Shown in pieces: positions 1 through 8,236 of a stretch of 8,646 nucleotides of DNA. The position numbers and the translations under genes were made by a program. The notes beneath the pieces were generated by a model that was not told the origin of the DNA, did not search any database, and saw only the letters and a program-made list of their open reading frames with translations. The stretch is from Fidelibacterota bacterium UBA7300 (lineage in GTDB: Bacteria; Fidelibacterota; Marinisomatia; Marinisomatales; UBA2128). The stretch is taken from the NCBI GenBank assembly GCA_002471865.1, contig DKQU01000098.1, forward strand, positions 1 through 8,646. Reading direction: 5' to 3'. Numbering within the stretch: position 1 is the stretch's first letter; the number at the start of each line of letters is the position of its first letter.

Positions 1-267
1 GTTATTCCAGTGCCTGAAGTGAATTTCAGCGCCAGTGAAACCATGTCTCAGATAGAACTTTTTTGGCATCGATATGATTCAGATTTAGATTCTACACTTC
101 AAAATATTGCTACTATCTGGGCTGATGATTTTCCTAATGTTTTAAGCGATACGGCAGTTATAGGAGATTCGGTGGGGATAGAAGACGGTCAACGGTATGA
201 TCTTCGAGTGACAGGATGGGATTTGGCAGGTAATCGCGGTACAAGCGCAGTCCTGACAGGAATTCGT
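1..267 (+). repeat. Partial, divergent Ig-like unit (unit 0)
   Basis: This fragment covers positions 18-106 of the 106-residue unit. It keeps the framework exactly in register: S-E at 29-30, W39, D79-G80, Y83, and D-L-A-G-N at 91-95. The central segment between W39 and G80 is unlike the other units: there is no G-G pair, no P-H and no G-x-H, and it is rich in D, T and S instead. It may be the last member of a different upstream subtype. The window edge removes its first 17 residues. Confidence 0.85.
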
Positions 268-3200
268 TACGATATTACGCCTCCTCAGTTTTATTACACA
301 CTACCACACTCGGGTGATTATTTTAATCGTAACACTGTGTCGTATGAGCTTAGTGAACGGGCGGCAGCAGGTACACTAGCCTGGCAATGGGTTGGAGGTA
401 CGGAGGATTCTGTTGGTACGTACAATATTCCACTAAGTCCTTCACAACTTGAGCGTGGTATTCATACAGCAGTTCCAACCAATGGACCGCCTCCCCTTGT
501 TGAGGGAGCAGTGTACGAAGTGACTTTGCTTGCAGAGGATTTTACCGGTAATTCCTCTGACAAGATTTCTATCGCATCAGTTACGTACGATACCACTGCA
601 CCGGTAGTCGAGATAATGCTGCCCAGACCTGCCGATGCAGTGAAGAATGCATCCGTCACCTATCTTGCCAGCGAACAGCTCTCTTCGGCTGAAATCGTAT
701 GGAGTGAAGTTGTATTTGATACTACTACGGTAACATTTCAGATAGAACCTCTTACTGGTGAGAAACTTGCCGAAGGTCTGCATGAGTATCCAGGTTTACC
801 AAAAGGTGGTCGACTTCGAGATGGAAATAAATATTTACTTTCGCTTACGGCAACTGATCTCGCCGGAAATGAGGCTGTACCGTTTTATGTAGACGAAGTC
901 CGCTTTGATACGACCGGTCCCTTTCTGGCTGATCTTCTACCGAAAAGTGGAACGTATGTACAGGATGGACGATTGTCTTATTATGTCGATGAGGATATCA
1001 CTCAAGGTTTGATTATTTGGAAGCAGATAGCAGGTGAATATGATCCTATTTCGCCACATCAGGTATCTCTTGAAGGTGAGGAACTTAAAGGAGGCGAACA
1101 TATAGATTTGCTTCCATTTGCCAAGCCGGATTTGCATGACGGATCAGTATATGAGCTAACATTCATTGCTGCAGACAGAGCCGGAAATTCATCGAACATA
1201 CTCACGTCAGACTCCATTCACTATGATGTATCTTCGCCGCAACTGGCTATCCTGTCTCCAGTGAGAGGCAATTTCATCAAAAGAAAGGATGTTGAGTTCA
1301 CTGTCAGTGAGAAACTGGAAGAACTTACATTAAATTGGATTTGGAGCGGAGGTTCACCGGATACAAGTACTCCGTATATCTTGGAATTAACTGAAGAATA
1401 TCTCCGTTCGGGAGGTCATCTCTACACAGCTCCTGATTCCTTGATGATGCTCGTAGAAGGAGCAACTTACGATGTAATATTAAAGGGAAGGGACAGGGCC
1501 GGTAACGAAGCTATGAGTATGCCCATTGTCAATTTAACTTACGATACAGAAGCTCCGGTTATTGCGTGGTCATCACCCGAAAGCGATGAGTACATAACCG
1601 GGACTGAAGTCTCCTACAATCTAAGTGAACTCCTCGAAGAAGGCGAGATTATCTGGGAGTGGTCGGGAGGCCGGGATGATCTTCTGGCACCTCACGAAAT
1701 TCCTCTGACTGACGAGGAACGCTACTCTGGTTTACATAGTAATATATTGCTCCAAGAATCACCTATGCTAGTTGATGGAGCCATTTACTCAATAAAGATG
1801 GAAGGAATTGATGCAGCCGGGAATAAAGCTATTCCAGTTGAGGTGAATGGAGTTCAACTCGACATCATGTCACCCGAATTCACAGTAGTTCAACCGACTT
1901 CATATTCTGCCGTTTCATCATCGGTCATTGATTACTCCATTTCTGAAGAGATTGAAGAAGGAGTTATTATCTGGAGCTGGAATAGCGGAAAACCTGATTC
2001 AAAGAAAGTTCATCGCAGTTCATTGATCGGAGAAGAACTTAAATCGGGTAATCATAGCACATCTGATTTATCTCATCCTGTTGCACTGGTGGATGGAGCC
2101 ATTTACAATCTCGAAATACAAGGTAAAGATTTTGCAGGAAATAACAGTTCAGGAGTGTTTATTTCCGAAGTTTATTATGATGCTACACCACCGGTAATAA
2201 CAGATGTTTTTCCCATTAACAATAGTCATGTAAATCATGATCAGGTGGCATATACCTTAAGCGAAAATGTTCAAAATGGAACTGTTATCTGGCAACATTT
2301 AGGTGGAAGCCCAGATGATTTGGCTCCTTATGCAGCTAATTTGAATGGGGATGAATTGAATAAGGGTAAGCATCCTTTTATTAACTTAGATGAATCTCCA
2401 TTATTGAATGACGGTTCCATCTACTCCATCACCTTTGCTGTCAGTGATGCTGCAGGTAACGAGGCGGAAATTGTTGTTGTCGATAGCGTCCAGTTCGACG
2501 TAACCAATCCGGAAGTAGCCATTCTCTCCCCGAAAGGAGAATCATGGATTTCTTCCACATCGGTGGGATATGGGCTGAGTGAAGACCTTAAAACAGGACA
2601 CCTTATCTGGGAATGGATTGGCGGAAACGAAGATCCTAATGCGTCGCATACCACACCACTGATGGAGAGTGAATTATCATCAGGCATCCATGAGGAGGCG
2701 GTTATGAGCAATTCACCTTTGCTGATAGAGGGTGCAATCTACGATCTTACTCTCGAAGGAGAGGATTTCGCCGGCAATTCATCTGCGCCGGTCAGTCTGT
2801 CTGCCATCGGATTTGATGCTACCAATCCTGTTATTTCGGATTTGATGCCTGAAGATGGAAGTTATGTAAATCACTCAAACTTGAGTTATTCCATTAGCGA
2901 GAATTTGGCGGTTGGTAAGATTACGTGGATTGAAAAAGACGCCAGTGGAGTAGAGATATTTAAACATGAGTCAGTCTTGACTGAAATGGAAAGAGAAGCA
3001 GGGAGTCACTTATCAATGATTTTAACCGAGACTCCAGAGTTGAAAGATGGAAGCAGTTATGATATTTTATTTGAAGGGGAAGATGCTGCAGGAAATAGTG
3101 CTGAGTTAGGGAAGATCATGGGTCTTAGTTATGATATAACTCCGCCTGATGTAGCTTTTCTTCATCCAGAGTCAGGATCATTTATTAAGTCCTCTGAAAT

Positions 3201-6200
3201 AGCATATACAGTGAGTGAGGAGTACGTTTCTGCTAACGTGGTATGGAGTCGAATAAAAGGCAGTCCTGATGCAAATTCACCTCATGTTATTGAATTATCT
3301 GGTGAAGAATTAAAGAGCGGTGAACATCCGATTTTTCTCCCAAACCAAATCCCAGATTTAGTCGATGGTACAGTCTATGAAATTGAGATAAATGGCAAGG
3401 ACAAAGCTGGCAATAGTTCTTCTTCTTCAAAAGTTTCTAATATCCACTTCGACGCCACTTCTCCAATCATTGCAGGATTCTCTCCTGTATCAGGCAGCCA
3501 CGTTAATCATACCAACATTCGTTATGAGTTGAGTGAGAATGTGATGTCAGGACAAATTCTCTTCGAGCAAACTGGAGGCTCGGAAGATCCTAATACTCCT
3601 CATATTGCAGTGTTGGTAAATGATGAATTAATGGAAGGAGTCCATCTTGCGAAAAAACTCACTTCTTCACCTGAATTGGTGGATGGTGCTAAATACAGAC
3701 TTTCCGTGTCAGCAGTAGATTCAGCGGGCAATGAAGCGGAGCCGGTTATTGTTAACGATGTGATGTTTGATGTGACATTGCCGCTAATTACTGTTTCGTC
3801 GCCAACTGAAGGAGCTTTTCTCCAATCTACAAGCCTAACCTACGAACTCAGCGAAACTTGCGAATTTGGTAAAGCAGTCTGGACATGGTCGGGCGGTACG
3901 GAAGATCCGGCTGAGATTCATACTCAATTGATGGCTGAGTCAGAGCTTCTTGCTGGTGAGCATGATGGAAATCTGGGGAATAAGGTGGAGTTGATTGACG
4001 GTGCGATCTATCGTCTGGAAATCAATGTTCAGGATTTAGCCGGGAATGAGGGTGAACTTGTGATAATGGGGAATCTATACTACGATGCTACGCCTCCTGT
4101 ACTGGCCATAACGGCCCCTTCAAAAGACGAAATCGTCAATTATACCACGGTTTCGTACTCACTGTCAGAAGAGCTTCAGTCCGCTGTCATTGAATGGGAA
4201 GCGATCGGTGGCTCTCCTGATGTATCTACTCCGCATAGAACTGAGTTGGTTGGAGAGGAACTGTCTGCAGATAAACACAAAGATGTACAATTTGCAGAAA
4301 CCCCGTTACTGAATGACGGGACGGTGTACCGAATTAACTTCGTTGGAAGTGACAAAGCCGGAAATGTTTCTGACACAGTTAGAGTTGAAGGAATTCAGTT
4401 TGATATTTCACCTCCAGAATTAACTATTGTACATCCTGCTACCGACGATTTTATCAATACAAATATCTTGAGCTACTCAATATCTGAACCGTTAACAAAC
4501 GGGCGACTTATCTGGACTGCGACCAGTGGAAATGTGGAACCGGACGAGCATGTGGTACCGCTGGTTTTTGAAGAAATGTCGGTAGGTGACCACCCTGATG
4601 TAAAACTCATGCAAGCCCCCAGGCTTTCTGATGGTATTGTTTACGATTTATCTATTTTTGGTATGGATCTTGCCGGTAATACATCTGATACCACAACGGT
4701 TACAAATCTGACTTTTGATATTACACCTCCGAGGATTTCTATCGTTGAGCCAGTTTCGGGAGCATCCAGAAATTCGGTAGCCATTTCCTACAAACTGACC
4801 GAGGATTTAATTCAAGGAACTGCTAATTGGACTCAGACAGGAGGAGTGGAGGATTTGAATTCACCTCATTTGGTGAATCTTTCAATTGAAGAGATGAAGA
4901 GGGGAGTTCGAACTGACTTCATCTTCTCTGAATCTCCGGTTTTACAGGATGGAGCTATTTATACCTTGGAGATAAAAGGCAAGGATGCTGCAGGGAATGA
5001 GACTGTTCCCGGCATAATTACAAATCTGAAATATGATGTCACACCTCCTGTAATGGCAATCATTTCCCCTTTATCCGAGTCTTCTAAAAATAGATCGCTT
5101 GTTGACTATAATTTGTCAGAACCGCTTAAATCGGGTCAAATCAAGTGGAAATGGGCCTCTGGCAAGCCAGATATCAAGTCACCTCATGTGAGAGCTCTTA
5201 GAGGTGAAGAATTGGCTTTAGGGGATCATATCGGTTTTGGAAGAGAAGGTATGTTGTTAAGCGGTAGCAAGTATGATCTAATCCTGACCGGAACAGATAT
5301 GGCGAGGAATGAAGGTGATCCAATCATTGTGAAGAACATATCGTTCGACAATGACCCTCCTCAGATATCAGTGGCTGTGCCAGAGCCGGGGGAATATATT
5401 TCAGATCTAATTGTTAGTTACACTCTTTCAGAAGATCTGGCAGCAGGAATGTTTCTCTGGGATCAGAAATCAGGCAGCAAAGATCTAAATGCACCTCATC
5501 GGACTGAATTGATTGGAGTGGAACTGTCGGAAGGTGATCATTCCAAAATCATTCTTCAGAATAGTCCTACTCTGGTGGAAGGCGCCATATACGATGTAAC
5601 ATTATCGGCAACTGATGCTGCTGGGAATCGAGGGGATGAGCTGTTGATTCCGGTAGTGGGATTCGACAGTAAATCGCCGTCAATTTCACTCTCTTTCCCC
5701 AAAGACGGCAGTAGGCTTAATGAGTGGAGATTTGACTATTCACTCTCCGAAGATTTACTTGATGGCAAGATGACGTGGCAGTGGGTAGGAGGAACCGATG
5801 ATCCCAAAGAAAAACACAGTACGAATCTTAATGCGCAGGAGAAAACAGCAGGTGATCATAAAAAAACATTCTTTGCTGGCACCCCTTCTATGGTGGATGG
5901 AGCAATTTACCATGTAACATTGTCCGGCCGGGACCGGGCAGAAAATCAAGCTGAACCGGTAACTATCGAAAATCTGACGTTTGATGTAACACCACCTTAT
6001 ATCGTGGCAAGCCGCCCAGTTCCTATGAGCTCTATTAATAACGATACTGTTTCGTTTTCTCTTTCAGAAACTCTGAATTCTGGCGCAATCGTCTGGACTC
6101 CTCTCCCTAGATTTTCTGGAAGAGCATCGGGTTTCAGCTATGACCTTATCGAAGAATTCCTTCACGAAGGACTGCATGAAAACATTTCCATGGAATTATA

Positions 6201-8196
6201 CACATTTCTTCAGAGTGGTGTCACTTACTCTGTCTCTTTTGAAGGGGAGGACTTGGCTGGTAACGACGCTTCCGGAACTGTCGCAAAGAATGTCACATTT
6301 GATAACACTCCTCCCGTTATTACGGTTCTTTCTCCCACAAAAGGCAGTTCTGTCAATGAAGTACGAATCTCTTATGCTCTCGATGAAGCTCTGTCTGAAG
6401 CCGAACTTTTAATTGAGCGGACAGGAGGTAATGATGATTCTGGATCACCACACACGATTCCTGTTTCAGGAGAAAATCTGACGGCAGGTGAACATTCGGA
6501 TTTTGTTCCATCTAATCCTCCTGAACTTGTTCACGGTGCAATCTATCAGATTTCTATGAACGGTATAGACTTGGGAGGAAATAGGGGGAGTTCAGAAGTT
6601 GTTAGCGAAGTTGAATTTGATGAAATTGGACCTGAAATCACTATATCCAATCCTGCTTCGGGTATGTTTATCAATTCTCTCTTGGTCAGTTATGTTCTAT
6701 CGGAACCGTTGAGTGACGGTAGAGTGGTTCTGGAATGGACCGGTGGAGAACTGGATTCTAAATCCCCTCATGAGATAAAGCTACCCAATGAAGGTAAAAC
6801 TTCTGGTGAGCATTTAAATGTATCCCTAGAAAATCAGTCAAACCTCGTTGATGGAGCAATTTATTCATTGAGATTCTACCTATCAGATGCTGCCTCGAAT
6901 GAATCACAATCCGGAACCCTAAAAAAACTCTCATATGATGTGTCTAAACCTGTCATTTCACAAGCCTATCCAGTCTCCGGTAATTACGTAAATAATGCCA
7001 ATGTGAGTTATACCTCAAGTGATGCTTTAGGTTTTATGGCAATTATCTTTGAGCAGATGGGTGGAGAAACAGATCCGGCGTCGCCCCACACTATTGAGCT
7101 GGCAGGTGAAGATCTCAATGCAGGACGCCATGAGAATCTCACTTTGTGGGAGAGTGTACCTCTCATTAGCGGAACAATCTACTCTATGACTATTAGAGCT
7201 TCTGATTTAGCCGGTAATGAAGCTGATATAGTCAAAATGAACACTATCACTTACGATGTCGATCTTCCCGTCTTGGTGCTCAACATGCCTGTGACTTCTT
7301 CTTTTGTGAATAATGTCAAAGTCTCCTTTGATCTTAGCGAAGAATTTGCTGAGGCAACTTTGACATGGACGAGTTCGGGAGGAATATCTAGTGCAGTTGA
7401 TCTTACTTCAATTGAAATGTCCCCAGGGAGCCATGAAGTTATTGAACTGAAGAATTCTCCTCAACTTACTGATGGCGAAACCTATGAGTTAACTTTCACG
7501 GGAGTGGATCTGGCCGGGAATAGCAGTGAGAAAGTTATCGTTACTGATGTGACCTACGATGTAACATCGCCAACCGTCCTTTTGACCGGACCAGAACCCC
7601 ACACTGTTTTGCTCGAGCATACGATCAGCTTTAGATTAGATGAGGATCTATCTAAAGCTGATGTCATATGGTCGCGTGAAGCTGGTGTTGCTGACCCTGG
7701 ATCGCCTCATCGTCTCTCTGTTCAGGCTGATGAACTTACGGTAGGTGATCACGACAATGTTGAAATTCCTGGATCGGAGTCAATCCAGGTAGGGACGATC
7801 TATTCTCTGTCTATTGAGGGTGAGGATATAGCCGACAACAAGAGTCGTCGAGAAACGGTTCAAGGACTTGATATTATCAGAGATTTAACCGGTGAGTGGC
7901 TTTTCAAAGGTGCACTATTAACAGCTGTCTGGAGATTTTCTGATGACGGCGGATTTACACAAGGCGTAATGATGGGGAGCCAAATAAGCAATGAACAACC
8001 TGGTAAGTTTGAAACAAATTTCTCTACCAAACCTTTTGAGATGACTATTCTTTATGATGACGGAGTGAAGCGTTTTGCACTATTCGAATTTCTTGGGAAC
8101 GATCGGATGAGAGTTGTGACATCTCAAAATAGGCCTAGTTCGTGGTCTGATGGTGATCTCATGGAGTTTGAGTTCAATCCTGCTGTTACGCCATAA
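1..8196 (+). CDS. Giant Ig-like tandem-repeat surface/secreted protein, 5' partial
   Basis: The frame is open from the first base to TAA at 8194-8196, giving at least 2,731 residues. The GTG at 10 is not a credible start: it falls inside a repeat unit and no ribosome binding site precedes it. The visible protein is a partial Ig-like unit, 24 complete units of about 106 residues, and a C-terminal domain of 107 residues. Each unit opens with [YF]-D-x-T-x-P and ends near D-x-A-G-N, hallmarks of bacterial Ig-like (BIg/Bap/SiiE-type) domains. The protein is acidic with a single cysteine (codon 3859-3861), as expected for an extracellular fibrous protein. Likely role, by inference: a long adhesin or surface stalk. 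No LPxTG motif, transmembrane helix, beta-barrel or obvious type IX sorting domain is seen at the C-terminus, so any anchor or secretion signal must be upstream or of an unrecognised kind. Promoter and signal peptide are outside the window. The repeat assignment is very secure; the biological role is not. Confidence 0.93.
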   Translation, partial: VIPVPEVNFSASETMSQIELFWHRYDSDLDSTLQNIATIWADDFPNVLSDTAVIGDSVGIEDGQRYDLRVTGWDLAGNRGTSAVLTGIRYDITPPQFYYTLPHSGDYFNRNTVSYELSERAAAGTLAWQWVGGTEDSVGTYNIPLSPSQLERGIHTAVPTNGPPPLVEGAVYEVTLLAEDFTGNSSDKISIASVTYDTTAPVVEIMLPRPADAVKNASVTYLASEQLSSAEIVWSEVVFDTTTVTFQIEPLTGEKLAEGLHEYPGLPKGGRLRDGNKYLLSLTATDLAGNEAVPFYVDEVRFDTTGPFLADLLPKSGTYVQDGRLSYYVDEDITQGLIIWKQIAGEYDPISPHQVSLEGEELKGGEHIDLLPFAKPDLHDGSVYELTFIAADRAGNSSNILTSDSIHYDVSSPQLAILSPVRGNFIKRKDVEFTVSEKLEELTLNWIWSGGSPDTSTPYILELTEEYLRSGGHLYTAPDSLMMLVEGATYDVILKGRDRAGNEAMSMPIVNLTYDTEAPVIAWSSPESDEYITGTEVSYNLSELLEEGEIIWEWSGGRDDLLAPHEIPLTDEERYSGLHSNILLQESPMLVDGAIYSIKMEGIDAAGNKAIPVEVNGVQLDIMSPEFTVVQPTSYSAVSSSVIDYSISEEIEEGVIIWSWNSGKPDSKKVHRSSLIGEELKSGNHSTSDLSHPVALVDGAIYNLEIQGKDFAGNNSSGVFISEVYYDATPPVITDVFPINNSHVNHDQVAYTLSENVQNGTVIWQHLGGSPDDLAPYAANLNGDELNKGKHPFINLDESPLLNDGSIYSITFAVSDAAGNEAEIVVVDSVQFDVTNPEVAILSPKGESWISSTSVGYGLSEDLKTGHLIWEWIGGNEDPNASHTTPLMESELSSGIHEEAVMSNSPLLIEGAIYDLTLEGEDFAGNSSAPVSLSAIGFDATNPVISDLMPEDGSYVNHSNLSYSISENLAVGKITWIEKDASGVEIFKHESVLTEMEREAGSHLSMILTETPELKDGSSYDILFEGEDAAGNSAELGKIMGLSYDITPPDVAFLHPESGSFIKSSEIAYTVSEEYVSANVVWSRIKGSPDANSPHVIELSGEELKSGEHPIFLPNQIPDLVDGTVYEIEINGKDKAGNSSSSSKVSNIHFDATSPIIAGFSPVSGSHVNHTNIRYELSENVMSGQILFEQTGGSEDPNTPHIAVLVNDELMEGVHLAKKLTSSPELVDGAKYRLSVSAVDSAGNEAEPVIVNDVMFDVTLPLITVSSPTEGAFLQSTSLTYELSETCEFGKAVWTWSGGTEDPAEIHTQLMAESELLAGEHDGNLGNKVELIDGAIYRLEINVQDLAGNEGELVIMGNLYYDATPPVLAITAPSKDEIVNYTTVSYSLSEELQSAVIEWEAIGGSPDVSTPHRTELVGEELSADKHKDVQFAETPLLNDGTVYRINFVGSDKAGNVSDTVRVEGIQFDISPPELTIVHPATDDFINTNILSYSISEPLTNGRLIWTATSGNVEPDEHVVPLVFEEMSVGDHPDVKLMQAPRLSDGIVYDLSIFGMDLAGNTSDTTTVTNLTFDITPPRISIVEPVSGASRNSVAISYKLTEDLIQGTANWTQTGGVEDLNSPHLVNLSIEEMKRGVRTDFIFSESPVLQDGAIYTLEIKGKDAAGNETVPGIITNLKYDVTPPVMAIISPLSESSKNRSLVDYNLSEPLKSGQIKWKWASGKPDIKSPHVRALRGEELALGDHIGFGREGMLLSGSKYDLILTGTDMARNEGDPIIVKNISFDNDPPQISVAVPEPGEYISDLIVSYTLSEDLAAGMFLWDQKSGSKDLNAPHRTELIGVELSEGDHSKIILQNSPTLVEGAIYDVTLSATDAAGNRGDELLIPVVGFDSKSPSISLSFPKDGSRLNEWRFDYSLSEDLLDGKMTWQWVGGTDDPKEKHSTNLNAQEKTAGDHKKTFFAGTPSMVDGAIYHVTLSGRDRAENQAEPVTIENLTFDVTPPYIVASRPVPMSSINNDTVSFSLSETLNSGAIVWTPLPRFSGRASGFSYDLIEEFLHEGLHENISMELYTFLQSGVTYSVSFEGEDLAGNDASGTVAKNVTFDNTPPVITVLSPTKGSSVNEVRISYALDEALSEAELLIERTGGNDDSGSPHTIPVSGENLTAGEHSDFVPSNPPELVHGAIYQISMNGIDLGGNRGSSEVVSEVEFDEIGPEITISNPASGMFINSLLVSYVLSEPLSDGRVVLEWTGGELDSKSPHEIKLPNEGKTSGEHLNVSLENQSNLVDGAIYSLRFYLSDAASNESQSGTLKKLSYDVSKPVISQAYPVSGNYVNNANVSYTSSDALGFMAIIFEQMGGETDPASPHTIELAGEDLNAGRHENLTLWESVPLISGTIYSMTIRASDLAGNEADIVKMNTITYDVDLPVLVLNMPVTSSFVNNVKVSFDLSEEFAEATLTWTSSGGISSAVDLTSIEMSPGSHEVIELKNSPQLTDGETYELTFTGVDLAGNSSEKVIVTDVTYDVTSPTVLLTGPEPHTVLLEHTISFRLDEDLSKADVIWSREAGVADPGSPHRLSVQADELTVGDHDNVEIPGSESIQVGTIYSLSIEGEDIADNKSRRETVQGLDIIRDLTGEWLFKGALLTAVWRFSDDGGFTQGVMMGSQISNEQPGKFETNFSTKPFEMTILYDDGVKRFALFEFLGNDRMRVVTSQNRPSSWSDGDLMEFEFNPAVTP
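268..7872 (+). repeat. 24 tandem Ig-like units, ~318 bp each
   Basis: Unit starts (the codon for Y, F or L before the invariant D) are 268, 586, 904, 1222, 1540, 1858, 2176, 2494, 2812, 3130, 3448, 3766, 4081, 4399, 4714, 5032, 5344, 5662, 5980, 6298, 6616, 6934, 7252 and 7555. Twenty units are exactly 318 bp; units 12 and 14 are 315, unit 16 is 312 and unit 23 is 303. Invariant in all 24 by manual alignment are D2, P6, P13, an acidic residue at 30, G80 and Y83 (G-x-x-Y), and D91 and N95 (D-x-x-x-N). W39 is present in all but units 11, 20, 21 and 22. The central segment typically reads G-G-x-x-D...P-H, then L-x-G-E-E-L-x-x-G-x-H. The units resemble Big-type domains of adhesins such as BapA and SiiE, with an extended middle segment that I cannot assign to a named family. 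DNA copies are well diverged; conservation is at protein level. Confidence 0.95.
1858..4713 (+). repeat. Two-unit (~636 bp) higher-order repeat within the array
   Basis: Across units 6-14 the signatures alternate. Units 7, 9, 11 and 13 (starts 2176, 2812, 3448, 4081) open with D-A-T, and units 7, 9 and 11 alone carry V-N-H near position 20 and S-E-N at 29-31. Units 6, 8, 10, 12 and 14 open with D-[IV]; in 6, 8, 10 and 14 an acidic residue follows the invariant P6. The spacing between like members is 636, 636 and 633 bp. This suggests the middle of the array grew by duplicating pairs of domains rather than single ones. It is seen directly in the translated sequence; the duplication history is inferred. 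Confidence 0.7.
7873..8193 (+). other. Unique C-terminal domain, lipocalin/calycin-like
   Basis: The last 107 residues are not an Ig-like unit. The segment starts I-R-D-L-T-G-E-W, the G-x-W pattern typical of the first strand of calycin folds. It continues with short alternating hydrophobic strands, a G-K-F-E-T-N-F strand, a K-P-F-E-M-T-I strand, an F-E-F-L-G-N-D-R-M-R-V-V hairpin, an R-P-S-S-W motif, and ends in F-E-F-N-P. The order (G-x-W, strand after a G-K/G-x turn, x-P-x-x-[IM]-x-[IL], G-[ND]-x-[LM], R-P) resembles the TIGR03067/lipocalin-like families from memory. It could be a ligand-binding tip, a folding cap for the array or a secretion/attachment module; the sequence does not decide between these. 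It has no cysteines and no membrane segment. Confidence 0.5.
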
Positions 8197-8236
8197 AAAC
8201 CAATATAATGTTGTATTCCGTATCATTTTCTTTAAT

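Noticed and set aside
10..12. GTG as the start codon of the giant gene
   Set aside because: It lies within a repeat unit, in an open frame that extends to base 1 with in-register framework residues, and lacks a ribosome binding site.
2421..2711. Antisense open frame of 96 residues (and similar antisense frames at 462-659, 577-783, 937-1137, 4176-4376, 5755-5949)
   Set aside because: They lie opposite strongly constrained repeat codons, show no family resemblance and no independent signals; they are shadows of the repeat array.
6140..6412. Out-of-frame + strand open frame of 90 residues inside the giant gene
   Set aside because: It overlaps units 19-20, whose in-frame motifs are intact; there is no frameshift and no recognisable product.
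268..7872. Regularly spaced repeats as a CRISPR or noncoding satellite array
   Set aside because: The period is 318 bp, the frame is continuously open, and conservation is at protein rather than DNA level.
7873..8196. Type IX secretion C-terminal domain or LPxTG anchor
   Set aside because: None of the expected motifs (terminal K-x-x-x-type beta-sandwich signature, LPxTG plus hydrophobic tail) is visible; the end is F-E-F-N-P-A-V-T-P.
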